Below, piece after piece: positions 14,898 through 26,455 of a stretch of DNA of 64,000 bases. Position 1 is the stretch's first letter, and each line of letters opens with the position of its first letter. The position numbers and the translations under genes are program-made. Source of the DNA: Acheta domesticus (lineage: Eukaryota; Arthropoda; Insecta; Orthoptera; Gryllidae); assembly GCA_031308135.1 (NCBI GenBank), contig JAHLJT010009355.1:6509217-6573216 (forward strand). The letters run 5' to 3'. Under the pieces are notes generated by a model. The model saw only the letters and a list, made by a program, of their open reading frames with translations, was not told where the DNA came from and ran no database searches.

Positions 14898-15642
14898 CCT
14901 TTAAATACAAGAAGTGAAAATAAATTATAGTACAATAAAAACAATTCGTATTTATTTTATTTGTGTTGAATATTAAAATTAATGATCATAAAAGTAGAAA
15001 TTAATTGGCTGCACCTAACAATATGATTGGGGCAAGTTTTTATTGAAGGAAGAATGCTTGCTTCTTCTTAGAGACGCCACAACGGTATGACGTGGTCATA
15101 ATCGGCAATGAAGAAGAATTTTCTACTAGAAGATCACAAAAATAGCTTTGAGCTCGTAATTCAAGCGCTCATAAAAAAATGACACTTTCAGTTCAGTATG
15201 GCGGACAGTTCGAGATGCCACTTCGGTATAGCACACACTCATTCACACTTTGGCTATCTAACGAACAATATACAACTAGAATTATCTGTGTACTCATTCC
15301 ACAATGGCATAGTTTTTTGTGACATATTAAAAAAAATGCGCAGCGCAACGCCGACACCTACAGGCCGCCATACTTGCGTTTCCTTGTTCCTCATAACACT
15401 GGCTAACTTCTCAAAACGTTTTAGCTTTGAGCTTATCATACGTCGATTTTCTTGCTGGCTCTCGGTCTAAAATTGACATAGAGCAGAAAGATTCATAAAA
15501 GCGCTCTTCGGTGGCCGCAATACACGGAGGTGGAGGGGTTGCCTATCCAGACGTCATCCCACGGCGCAGTAGGAATTCCCAGAAAATTGAGAATTAAGAG
15601 ATTTCAGGTAGGGGGCGTTCTTAGTCGACACAAAGAATAAGG

Positions 15643-15860
15643 GCCGATCCCCAGTGGCCAATATTACTAATCCAGTAGTGTTGTTGCGATCTCGGACTGA
15701 AGAGTCGCGGGTTTGAGTCCCGCCTCAGGCATGGATGTGTTTGTTTTCGTCCTTTCACCTCCTATGATCACCGTATCATGTCATCTTCACACTTCCATAA
15801 CGTTAAACCAATAGTGGTCGCTAATGACCCAGATGTTAATGTGACCTTAAATAATAAAAA
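15643..15860 (+). mobile_element. tRNA-derived SINE with 11-bp target duplication
   Basis: A 218-base element flanked by the perfect direct repeat AAAGAATAAGG (15632-15642 and 15861-15871). The head is tRNA-like, with B box GGTTTGAGTCC near 15,709 followed by CCGCCTCAGGCATGGATGTG, and the tail ends in an A-rich tract. This is the signature of LINE-driven target-primed insertion. Confidence 0.85.
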
Positions 15861-16578
15861 AAAGAATAAGGAAATACAGAAGCAATAAGTTATCGTTTAA
15901 AGTCTTCACGAACAGAGGTAAGTATTTCACAGACGTTCCTTATAAACATGGAATGGGAGCTTCCTTAAGTGATCGGAAACATGGCAACACATGCATTTGC
16001 ACCATCATTTTCCTGATTGAATGGCTACGACGTGTACATTATATTTCCCATTCGAAGAGCGTCAAACATGACCTGTGCATTAGATATCGTTCATAGTTGT
16101 AAATTTTACACGTTATTATTCGTGTTTCTCATTGTACGTTTTCGTAATGTGATTGATAAGTACACAACTCAGAATATTCTGCGCAATCATTGTTATCGTT
16201 TTCTATTGTATAAGTGATTGTCGCCTAAGAACTAAATCTAAACCAATTAAGTGAAGGTCAAATGAGAAACATTTAAAGAAATGGACGACCTCTCTTACAT
16301 GAATGAGTGGTCATTCATAGCTCACTCACTTAGGAATAAGGGCTATTATTGCATTAGAAACGGACAAATAAGAAACACATCTTTGTGGCCAGGATGAATT
16401 CATCCCTAATAAATATTCTAATGTAATAAATAAGTTCACATATAATTATTCGACAATATAATACTTTTAGCATAATTTTTCCTGAAAATTTTGGGAATTA
16501 CTAAGGAATTATTTTCTCAAAAACGGCTCCACAGCCTTTCCTTAAATTCTTTCCCCACATAAATCAAGGTACGTTTAT

Positions 16579-16737
16579 AAAAATGGCACAGGTCCCATTT
16601 TCGGCCAACTCTATTGTCGAAAACTACAAAAAATTAACGTAGCAAAAGTACAATATTCGTAATAAAGTTTTTTAATGAAATCTGTTCTAAAAACATATCT
16701 TTAAAGAAGATCACGAACATTTTTTTGAAAACTAAAC
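16579..16737. repeat. Dispersed repeat family A, copy 1
   Basis: Shares AATGGCRCAGGTCYCATTTTCG and following features with 18372-18535, in the same orientation: an ACAATATT block, then TTAATGAAAT. No ends or coding capacity seen. Confidence 0.5.
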
Positions 16738-16984
16738 TAGTAGTTTTCGCGTAATATTAGCTGGAAGTTAATCCAGGAGGGGTCGCATGGCTTTATTTTT
16801 ACATGTTCAGTTTTGTTTCAAAATGTTGTATAACTTTGTGACTTTCAGCACCTTTCCCCTAATGTTTTCTCCGAAGAATCCATTTCTCGTCACCTTATTG
16901 CAGGCTATCAGTCAGTTTTCAGAATTTATTTCATCCGGCGGGTACCTCTGGGGTTGCAATACTCCCGCACGCCCTCCCGCGTTA

Positions 16985-17416
16985 GGGCCCCTTCACACGT
17001 AGACACTGTGGCGCGCTACCGAGTGGCGCAACTGATGGCGAAGCATTGGTTTAAATGGAGGTCTCCCCACGAGTGTCCGAGTCGCGCTGCAGTGGCGTTC
17101 GGGGGCAAACCCTGGCTACCAGCAGCCCGGGTGGGACACCCATAACGCGCCGGGCCACCGCTAGAAAACCATTGCTTTAGATGGTGGTCTTCCCACTGAG
17201 ACACTCGTCGCGGCGGGTTTCTCGGAAGTGAGAGATAAGATTCTGCTGCGGCCTCTTTGTTGGTCGTGGGCGACGGTTTGGCGAAACCTATCCCCGCCGA
17301 ACCCGCCCCCTCCAACCGCATATGGCGGTGCGGCGGTGGTTTGCGGAGGTGGCTGTGTGAGAAGTGCCCTGCTTCTTAACGGTAGCGCGCCGCAGTGTAT
17401 ACGTGTGAAGGGTCCC
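16985..17416. mobile_element. PIF/Harbinger-like MITE with TTA duplication
   Basis: A 432-base GC-rich element with 37-base terminal inverted repeats beginning GGGCCCCTTCACACGTA on the left and GGGACCCTTCACACGTA on the right (about 34 of 37 match). It is flanked by TTA on both sides (16982-16984, 17417-17419), the 3-base duplication typical of PIF/Harbinger. Inside, a unit near 17,040 (CATTGGTTTAAATGGAGGTC) recurs imperfectly near 17,170. No transposase, hence non-autonomous. Confidence 0.8.
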
Positions 17417-17435
17417 TTAGACCCGCGTTGACACA

Positions 17436-17574
17436 AGGGAGTTTTTGCCACCTCAAACGGTAAGCACTATCGATCTTCTGCTCATGCGCTGTTCAAGTTT
17501 CGTATCACTTTAGTGTATCTGCGCATGCCCAGGAGATCGATAGCGCTTAATGTTCGAGGTGGCAAAAACTCCCT
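17436..17574. mobile_element. 139-bp foldback MITE with ACACA duplication
   Basis: Two 53-54-base arms (17436-17489 and 17521-17574) are inverted copies with about seven mismatches, opening AGGGAGTTTTTGCCACC, around a 31-base loop. ACACA flanks both ends (17431-17435 and 17575-17579). It starts 20 bases after the Harbinger-like MITE. Family unknown. Confidence 0.78.
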
Positions 17575-18371
17575 ACACAGTCCTGACCGGCGCGGCGCGT
17601 CGCCCACGGAGCCCTTGCGATAACCTCCATTTCCTGTGGCACAATCCAAGAAGGCACGATCAACTTACAGGAGGATAAAACATTACTAATAATTCTTGGA
17701 ATCGCCAGAAACAAGACTTGCAGACGGAAGTTTGCATCGTGTTAAGCCTTGGTGTACCGTAAGATTAATACTAATAGGATTGCCGCGAAAGTTGATATCT
17801 AAAATAGTACAAAATTTGCATTCAGAACAAAGGCAAAAATCAAAAGTTTCGAGAAAGAAAACTAAGGAGACAAGATGCGAAATTGATCCAAGTAATTTGG
17901 ACCACAAAGCATCCCGTGAATGAGAAAAATGCTAGAAAAGAGCAGATGCAAATCTCATTCATAATTTGTTTGTAAAGATTGTATGTACAAATTATTCTAA
18001 ACTTCACACATATATTCTCAAATTAATATTCATCATGTATTCATATTTATGCACTTCTTCTGCATTGTCGGAAAGAAAAATTATAACTTATGAATGAACA
18101 AATGTTTGATTAATTTTATAAACTTATATCAATTTTAAATAAAAAACCGGATAAATGAAGTTCAGGCTGTAACTTTCATTTACATATAAAAATATACTAG
18201 TTCGTAATGTTACAAATTCTCTACGCAACGAAACTTTCTCGGAGGTTCACTACCTCCCAGGCCACCCGTTACCCTCGACGCGACCTCTCGCGGGTTAAAG
18301 CAAATTATTTAAAAAATCTCAAAAACGTTCAATTTTTTCCTAATTTTTTTAAATCGAGTGAAGTTCACTGA

Positions 18372-18535
18372 TAAATGGCGCAGGTCTCATTTTCGATGAA
18401 TTCTCTGTATTTTCGAAAATGGCAAAAAGTTAACATTTCAAGGGCACAATATTGATGATAGAATTTTTTTCCTTAATGAAATTTGTTTTAATAATAGCTT
18501 AAAGGAATGTAAATGAAGGTTTCTGAATAGTCTAA
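18372..18535. repeat. Dispersed repeat family A, copy 2
   Basis: Diverged direct copy of 16579-16737. Both copies flank the Harbinger-like and foldback MITEs at 17.0-17.6 kb, so they could be arms of an older, larger element, but this is not shown. Confidence 0.5.
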
Positions 18536-18666
18536 ACTTGCGAATGCAAATATTCAACATTTTTAAATCGTAGGAAGGTTGAGATTAGTTATGATGCTGG
18601 TGGTGGGGGGATAATGGCGTGCTAACGCTAACAACCCGGATTTGAGCGCGTAGAAATATATACTAC

Positions 18667-20639
18667 CAGGGGCGGCTCGTCCTAAAGGGCCACAGGGACC
18701 GGGCCCCACCAAGATTTAATAAAGCAAAAAAAATGTTTATTTATCTTCATCGTAATCTCTTTGTGATAATTGTAGTACTATATTGGAATTATTTGTGAAG
18801 ATCGACAACATCATTTCCAGTACTTGTTCCAAGTGGCAAAAAAACAAAAATTGGGAATCATAGTTACTAGCCGCTCTCCAAGATAGCGTTAGTAGCGCTC
18901 AAGGGGCCCGGCCTGGAGTGGACCCCATAGCAGTAAACTTCACCCCGTTTACAAGGTCAGCGCCCTTCCTTACTGGGCGCGAGCACTGCTTGCTAATTTT
19001 AGCAGTCCGAGGGGCCCGCACCAGCGGGCCCTTCTCAGAGGAACGGCAGGCTGAGCGCGCGGTTTTCAAAGTGCACGTGAAAGGTCTGCGCGCTATAAGA
19101 TGAACACAGTGGATTCCGTTACACCGGTTTTCAGTTTCTTCACTGAGACTTGAAGGAAAAAGTGATATAACTGCTTAAGAGCACATCAACCGAGTGACTT
19201 TTCTTTTACACAAGTTGATGGGAAGAAAAAATGAACATTCTGTAACTGAACATTCTGTAACAGAAAAAAACTATGGTTCACTGTGAGTGAAGAAAAAACA
19301 AAGCTTAGTTTGCTTTTTTGTTTATTATTTGGTGGTGAGGGGTTAAGGACGACAGTAGGCTGTAAGGATTTTTTTATTTATTTATGTCTAAAACAGTTAA
19401 AAACTGCGTGTGATGAGCTATGGGGAGAAGTGAATTTTGTGCACGTTTTCATAATTCTGTGGTCTCTATCCTAAACCATATTCTAGTTGAATTTTGAATA
19501 CAGAAAAGAGAGTTTTTTTTCGAGTTTTGTTGACAAAATATTCGCTCCTATATAATAAAATATATTTTCAAAGGTAAATTAGCTATAAATTCCTGCCCAG
19601 AACCCTCATGTTCTTCATGAAAGAATAATACTTTTTGCCGCGATAATATGAAAAACGATAATTTGAATAACTATATTTCCCACTGAAATTCAGAAGACGT
19701 GCACAAATAATGAAGTTACATTTATGTCCAGAAGCAAAACAAGGGATCATCTCAGCATTTGCTCAAGGATCAGGGAAACTGGACGAAAAACCTGATCGAG
19801 ATGGAAAAACCTGATCGAGATGGCTGAAACATTTGAGGATCTGAAACATTTGAGGGAAATGATAAAGAAACACGAAGAAACGCACGAAGCAACACGAACA
19901 AGTTGCATTTAAAAAACGCTTGTAAATTTAAAACTTTTCGAACCTTGAACATTGTTGTACATGTTGATTCGGCGGTCAAAATTTCAATCTAGAAACATAA
20001 TTAACAAGTCGCAAAAAATAAACTATTTTAGGTAGAGAGATTAAGTGTTTATAATTCTGTGGTACTCATGAACTAGCATTGAGAGAGCATGATGAATCTG
20101 AAGATTCAAAAAACCGTGCAAGTTTTTAGACTTATCGTTATTCGGCAATCTACATAGTGTGTTAAATGAACATTTAAACATTTTTCTGTTTATAAATATA
20201 ACTCACACGACGTAGAACGAGCTGCTAGATTCTATGTATGAAGTGTATTTGGACGAAGTGAAGAGAGACATAGATGTAGCAGATTTATTTCTCTGCTGGC
20301 CGATTAAACAACTGACATAACACGACGAAGTCAATTTGTCTTAATTTTACGATATGTTCCCCTTTCGAACTCTCAGCATTCAGAAAGAAAAGCAACGGCA
20401 TTGACGTAATTTTTACAAAAATCATTTGTTTCCGTTTACGTACCAATATTTGATTAAACATCTTAATAAAAATTCCTACTTCTGTTTTTATGGAAAACGT
20501 GTAGATTTAAATGTTTAATTAATTAACTGATAATTAATATTGATTAAATGACAATTATTTAATTAAATACGATTGATTATGAGATATTAGTGATTTTGCG
20601 CCTGGCCCCACCAAGAAAAAATGTCACGAGCCACTACTG
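18667..20639. mobile_element. hAT-superfamily element, about 2 kb, with perfect 8-bp duplication
   Basis: Starts CAGGGGCGGCTCGT and ends ACGAGCCACTACTG, imperfect terminal inverted repeats; GGCCCCACCAAGA recurs near both ends. TATACTAC flanks both sides exactly (18659-18666, 20640-20647), the 8-base duplication of hAT elements. The left 450 bases are GC-rich and promoter-like. The interior has traces of reading frame (for example near 20,220-20,330, LDSMYEVYLDEVKRD) but many stops, so no active transposase. A 19-base internal duplication of CCTGATCGAGATGG type lies near 19,780-19,820. Confidence 0.82.
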
Positions 20640-21072
20640 TATACTACGCTTTGTTATTCACCGCAACGATTGATCGAAAAGTAAACGGCAGCCTCTCGAA
20701 ATGTAGAAGTCCACAAAATGTCACGCACACTCTATATACTCTCATTTTCGCGCGCCGCCCGTGAACTGGAAACGGGTTGCAATTCATGCTGACGTGCGCG
20801 CTCTTCCATGTTTCCTGGGCCTTCAGCATGACACCGCTGACGCAACGCATTGTTCCAGGAACAGTTCGAGGCAGATCGACAGACGTTATCGGAACGCTGC
20901 CGTCTCCATGCCTTAGTTCAGGTCTGCTTTTGTCCCCGATCTTCAGCTTTAAAATATTCTGAAACAATATCTCAAATGTTCACACATCGGGATCACTTGA
21001 AGTTTCATATTTATTTCAAAAGTATTAAAACGTGTTCCGTATATTGTGTATTTCAAGCTATTTGTACGTTAT

Positions 21073-21609
21073 AAACCGGGAGAGGTGGCTCAGGGCATCA
21101 ACTGAAGTCTCTGCAGTGCCTCTGGCCGGTACGTTCTGGGGTTCGAGTTCCGACGGTGGCAGGGTTTCAACACTAGCCAGACAGCGAGGTCGAGCTCCGG
21201 CACTGTCTGCAGGAGAATTCTAGCGGCCGGCTGCTTCAATCGGTAGTATTCCGTGGTTTCTTCTATCAATACCAGAAGCAGTACTCCATCAAACGGGGCA
21301 AGGTCCGCGCGCGATCTTTTCTTCCCATTCCCTGTCCCATCCTCGCCCCTTACTTACATGTGCCACACTAGCACACATGCCAGGAGACCGGTCGCGATCT
21401 TACAGCATGTCCTGGCTAGGTCGGTGCCCCGCCGGTGGGAGATACCTGGTTGGGAAAACTCCGTTAGCCGACGGTTGGTCGGCGCCGGATCTCGCCATCC
21501 AGCGAGGCAAGATCTCCTCCAACCCCAACCAAAACGCATGCACTACACTTACGGGACAAACTATCTTACCAGTTAAAGCGCCTGGAAACTCGAGTAATCA
21601 AACACCTTA
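21073..21609 (+). mobile_element. tRNA-headed SINE-like element, about 540 bp
   Basis: The head has an A-box-like GGTGGCTCAGGGCATC (near 21,085) and B box GGTTCGAGTTCC (21140-21151) at tRNA spacing. ACGTTAT occurs at both flanks (21066-21072 and 21610-21616). The rest is GC-rich with no reading frame I recognise. The length is large for a SINE, so it may be composite. Confidence 0.65.
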
Positions 21610-22139
21610 ACGTTATTTACAGGTCAAACTATATAATGTAAAATTGTATTAATTTCATATTACAGCTGTATTATTTGAATACATGAATTTTGTCTCCTTG
21701 TTATATTCAGAGCTAAGTGCCCAACGTTTCTTAGCGATTTTAATTCTCCTAGAATTCTATGAGAAGGGACTGAGGGTTCACTTGAAGGTTTGAGAAGCGG
21801 ATTAGTCTACTAAATCAAGAGTTGATGCAAACCACCGGAAAGGAGATGAGAATATGTGTGCATGTGAATTAAGACATCAAACGGATGTAAATGGGACTAT
21901 ACATTCCAAGTTTAAAAGAATCAGCGTTATTTACTTTCATCGCGATTTTAATTAAATTCCCAAAAGACTCAATGTTAATTAAAGAGTTATACATTAACTA
22001 CTATTTATGTAACATAATACCCATAAAAATGTACCAATGTAATCCCAAAGGAAGACATGTTGGCCACCCAACATTTACATTAGCGGCGATTTGTTCACAT
22101 TACTATATTTACGAGTACATGTGCTTTAAATAATGTCAA

Positions 22140-22560
22140 GTAGAGTTTCTTGAGAACTAAACCGTTTTCTGTGAAAACTAGCTAAAAATTCTGCATTTTC
22201 AGAGTTCCAAAGTTTTTCTTCAAATTTTTCGAACGAATAGTGCAACTACACTCTTTAATACAATGCAAAGTTCATTTTTTTTGTTCTTTTTTTTGTTTGT
22301 TTTTTGTTTTTTTGTTTTTTCAAAAATTACACAAATGTAATTTTTTGAAAGATCTCTCTCACCTTTAATATGCACATTACCAGTAATTTGTAAACACTAT
22401 TTATTTGTATGTTAAAGTGCTTGAAATAACTTCTAATGGAGTGTTTCGAAAACTCAAATATTTTCTGTGAAAAAGCTTCATATTTCGCATTTTTAGTAGT
22501 GCTTCAACGCCAGTTTTTTAAAAGGCTCCAAATTTGTCAAAGAAAATGGCCATTTAGGAC
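22140..22560 (-). repeat. Dispersed repeat family B, copy 1
   Basis: Low-complexity AT-rich sequence with recurring TTTTCTGTGAAAA and AAAATTACACAAATGTAATTTTT-like landmarks (core TTACACAAATGTAA). Its reverse complement matches the PI4KA intron segment at 47,041-47,480. A homopolymer T/G region (22,274-22,320) interrupts it. Confidence 0.5.
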
Positions 22561-22639
22561 AAGGTTTTGCTGTTCTTTAATATTCTAAAATTAATTTTTC
22601 CGTTCTATTATTAGAAAACCGAAAAATTAAGAAAATGTA

Positions 22640-24110
22640 AAAAAAAAATGTACTTTGCGCGGCGACAGATGGCAGCTGGCAAGAGAATGTGTCAAGTCCG
22701 AATAGCTAACTCAGACCCAAGGAAATAGAAAACTAATACGGGAAAGTCTGTGCCATTCTGTAGCACCACCAGTTATCTACAGACATACTATTTCGTACCG
22801 CTTCCAACGTCATCTGTGAGCGACAATTTCTTAGACTGAAGTAGCTTCCGAAGACCAGACTAATTTTTGTAAATATAAATAATAAATTAATACTTCACAA
22901 CTAGCTGAATGTGGCGTCGCTTTCCTCTTCGTTTATTTGACTTTTCTTTTCTTCTTCGGTTCGGGGTCCTCTTTGTTCTGTTTAGATGTTTAATCAGCGT
23001 TGCGAACTAATCACTTACATTTTACCACTTACAGTTCTGGTTTTCTTCTAATTTTCTTATTATTCTTCAAATTCAATGTTTCAAGGAAATTTACAAATTT
23101 ACTTAAAAATACCCTTGAAATACTTCGAATCTCACAAATTCATAACACCCGCGATTTTCATTTCATATTGCTCGTTTGTCGACAATTTGGGTGCCATCTT
23201 TATGAAAGAAAATTTTGGGGCCGTAGACTGAAAATAACCACGGGTTATAGTGCTGGCCAGCTAACGTAACTACTTTTGAAAAATGTCACTTCCTTCCGTA
23301 TTATACGGAACTACACCGTCATTATACTTCCGTAGATTCCGCCAATTATCAAGACGATAATGTTGGATTTTACTGTTTTAGTTGGGTATTGTTGCTAACG
23401 ATTCGCATTTTGCGGTTTGCTGTTTTTCATAATATACAGAACCTACATCTATAGAATCACAGAATCTATAGAATATATGCATAGAATCATAGAATCTATA
23501 GAATCATAATCTAATAAATCTACAGAAAACCAAACATTAGGTTTTCAAACTGTATATGACTGTGTAAAATAAAATCTTGGCAAAAATATAATAAAATCTT
23601 AATGACAGTCTAAAGATAGTGAAATGTATTAATATTTTACTGCTTGGAGACCTATTGGGAATAATTTGACATGCCAATGGAAACTGGAGTATATAATCAT
23701 CCTCATTTGAATTATTTAGCAAGTTGATGAAAAGGTTGTCTGTGAAATGACTGTATGATCAGGGAGTTGTTTATAGTATTGTAGTGCAAAATCATTCTGC
23801 AACTTTATATATTTACTGTGCCATTTATATCGACAGTGTATATTGCTTTTTCAATAAATAACTTTTAAAAAATAAAAAAGTTATATCACTATAAGTATCT
23901 CTACAGCATGTATCACACATCATTTTAATGGAGAAGAAATACGTATAAAGAGAAAGTCTGTCACTGGCAAGAACAGGCAAGTTACTGAAGACTTATATTA
24001 ATTCATAATATTAATTATGAATTCTTATTTTTTGAACAATTACTTACTTTTGAAAAGAAGTAGCTTAATAAAACTGTTGCATCAGCATTAATATCACTGG
24101 ACTGATAGAA
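22640..24110. other. Intergenic, no gene recognised
   Basis: A CpG-richer patch at 22,650-22,860 (GCGGCGACAGATGGCAGC and similar) followed by AT-rich sequence. No gene supported. Confidence 0.5.
23442..23512. repeat. Degenerate tandem repeat, TAGAATCA unit
   Basis: CTATAGAATCA and CATAGAATC variants recur at least six times. Simple local repeat. Confidence 0.7.
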
Positions 24111-24113
24111 ACT

Positions 24114-24205
24114 ATTATTCATTAGGAAACCTAAAAATTGACATGTATATAAAAGAATTATTATTCATTAGACAACCTAAAAATTAACATGTATATAAAA
24201 GAATC
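24114..24205. repeat. 46-bp tandem duplication
   Basis: Units 24114-24159 and 24160-24205 begin ATTATTCATTAG and end with ATGTATATAAAAGAAT; they differ at only a few positions, so the duplication is fairly recent. Confidence 0.85.
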
Positions 24206-24672
24206 ATTTTAAATAATTGTGGTTTTTATTTTTCAATATAAATCATTAACAGATGACTCCATGAACATATTGATAATACTATCATCTCAAAAGCATTATT
24301 AATGCAGAAGTCAGACTACAGATAATTTTTAATTTTGTGTTTTTTATCTGCTCTTGACAGCAGTCATCCGCACTTTAACATCACACACATCATCTCCTAC
24401 TTGTTGGTAATGATAACTTACTATATTATGATAACTTACCTATTAGCTTATTTGTTCATTGAGTTAATATTCGTTTATAGATGAAAATCTTGTTTAATTC
24501 CAAAGAAAAACCAGACATGCATTATTGTATTGTGAAGTCTGAAATCGCGCGAGGGGTGAATGTAAACAAAAGAAAAGCGAGAGAGTTGATCGGAATGATA
24601 GTTTCATAAGTTGGCTATACCGACACGAAATCCTTTTGATTATATCTGCTGTATTTCATGACCATTTTCTGT

Positions 24673-25134
24673 AGACAATTCCATTGCGGGTTCACGGGTT
24701 TTGGTCCAATAAATAACGTATTTTAGTTTGCCGACGTTTCGGAGTTTATTATAGCTCCATCTTCAGGGCTGGACAAGTTTTCACAACACGGTTATTAAAA
24801 TATTTCACAGTTCCAATTATAATTTTAAAAAAATTATAAAAACATTGAATATATATTACAAAAAAAATTACAAATTAAAAATACAAATTTACAAATTTCT
24901 CTGTAATTATTTGTAATTTTCTTTGTATTTAATTTGTAATTTTCTTTGTAATATATATTCAATGTTTTTATAATTTTTTTAAAATTATAATTGGAACTGT
25001 GAAATATTTTAATAACCGTGTTGTGAAAACTTGTCCAGCCCTGAAGATGGAGCTATAATAAACTCCGAAACGTCGGCAAACTAAAATACGTTATTTATTG
25101 GACCAAAACCCGTGAACCCGCAATGGAATTGTCT
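24673..25134. mobile_element. Large near-perfect foldback element
   Basis: Inverted arms begin AGACAATTCCATTGCGGG and look identical for roughly 190 bases, including CGACGTTTCGGAGTTTATTA and CTCCATCTTCAGGGCTGG, then diverge in an AT-rich centre. CTTTTGATTATA occurs at 24633-24644 and again at 25133-25144, exactly 500 bases apart, a possible 12-base duplication that would put the true ends at 24,645-25,132. No coding. The CTTCAG..CGAAACGTCGG motif pair is widespread in arthropod repeats. Confidence 0.8.
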
Positions 25135-25512
25135 TTTGATTATAGCGATATTTTATGTCAGGCAAAATTCCTTTTCGATAATGCATCGCAATATGCCTTT
25201 AACTGGCATATTGAGATGCAATGTCAGGCCTAATATACGGCCTGGACTACACTGGGTTCAATCAACGCCACCTGCTAACAAACTGCTAGCGGAAAGACAA
25301 CAGAAAAGAGAAGAGGTGGAATGCATGGATTCCACCATAAACTCTGCAAGACAACCACATATCGCACCGCCAGTGATCTATGCGTGTGCAAACTATGTAA
25401 CGAAAAGTGTACCAAGTATCATGTGCTTTCATGCAAGGAAAACGACAAAGCAATTACGGAGCTCAGCTCCGAAGACTGAACTAATAAACTCCATGCACAC
25501 TTGTGCGCATTT

Positions 25513-25600
25513 CTTAATTATTATTATAGTATTATTATTATAGTATTATTATTATAGTATTATTATTATTATTATAGTATATAGTATTATTATCTAGTAT
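25513..25600. repeat. (ATT)n / (TAGTATTATTAT)n microsatellite
   Basis: ATTATTATTATAG units repeat several times. Simple sequence. Confidence 0.9.
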
Positions 25601-25716
25601 TTGGGTGGTACTGGTTTAATTCTCCATTTATACGCTAAGATCGCAGCGCTAAAGCACACAAAACCCCTTTTTTGGAAATTTCTTAGAATCTTATGACCGA
25701 ATCTGAAAACAAATTA

Positions 25717-25808
25717 TCAGTTCCCCTCCAGGAGACCGAGACGCGTGGAATGACACCTCTTATGTCTCGATTGGTGCACGGGAAGAGGCATAGCCCACTG
25801 TAGAGTGG
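25717..25808. repeat. Dispersed repeat family C, copy 1
   Basis: TCAGTTCC..GTGGAATGACACCTC..TGTCTCRATWGG..GAGTGG pattern, shared in the same orientation with 48931-49014 inside a PI4KA intron. Copies are clearly diverged; function unknown. Confidence 0.5.
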
Positions 25809-26221
25809 ACTATGGAAGTGTCACCGTCATAAATTAAAATTTTATTTAAATTCGATTGCAGACACATGCATTTGCTCGCGCCGTATTAACTTAAAAATTT
25901 CCTACGTCCTGCTTGAAGAAGCCCGTTGAGACGAGAGCGTGTATTGTAGGTGTAGGTGGTCTTGGTTGAGGGTGCGTCAATCGCTTCATACCACAATGCA
26001 ATATTTCTTTACGCTGTTTTTTCTTTACGATATTGAATTATGAATAAATCTACCGACAAAGCATAGTTTAGCAACATTCAAAAACTGGAAATTTTCGCTC
26101 CCGAAAAAATACCTTTTTCCATCAGCAAACGAAATTCAGCTTTGATTTTATTTAGTTTGATTTTATAGTATTGTTGACAGAATAGCAATTCGCACACCCA
26201 GTCCCCTTATTTCATCTAGAA

Positions 26222-26316
26222 AATGAAAGCTTGCGCAGAGTAAAGCTACATTTATGTCCTGAATCTCGGCATTTGCTTCAAAGGAAAACTGGACGAAAAA
26301 TCTGATCGAGACTCAG
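26222..26316. repeat. Fragment related to the hAT element at 18.7-20.6 kb
   Basis: TACATTTATGTCC, CTCGGCATTTGCT and AAAACTGGACGAAAAA..CTGATCGAGA occur in the same order as at 19,705-19,800 inside the hAT element. No ends found, so it is a truncated piece. Confidence 0.55.
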
Positions 26317-26412
26317 CGGCCAATGACTCAGAACTTTGTCGGGATCACCATCGTACTTCCTATGTATTACTGTCCCTCGAACTTGACCCTCTTCAACATT
26401 CAAATAATGAAG

Positions 26413-26455
26413 CTTGATCCCACGAAGTCTAGTCTGTAGACTTCGTGCTTGATCC
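26413..26455. repeat. 27-bp hairpin flanked by 8-bp direct repeats
   Basis: CACGAAGTCTA (26421-26431) and its inverse TAGACTTCGTG (26437-26447) enclose a 5-base loop. CTTGATCC flanks both sides (26413-26420 and 26448-26455). It resembles a miniature element or a hAT footprint, about 250 bases before the KEN-box gene. Confidence 0.6.

Noticed and set aside
15690..15725. Possible tRNA gene
   Set aside because: The B box and stem-like sequence belong to a SINE head with a target duplication and A-rich tail; the full cloverleaf does not hold.
16985..17416. GC-rich open frames (about 65-100 codons) as a gene
   Set aside because: They lie wholly within the inverted-repeat MITE.
20644..20967. 107-codon minus-strand open frame
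   Set aside because: It borders the hAT element, the opposite strand is equally open, and there is no protein-like pattern.
23442..23512. CRISPR-like array
   Set aside because: The repeats are short, adjacent and degenerate without spacers; simple tandem repeat in a eukaryotic genome.
25112..25543. 143-codon plus-strand open frame
   Set aside because: It starts inside the right arm of the foldback element and runs into a microsatellite.
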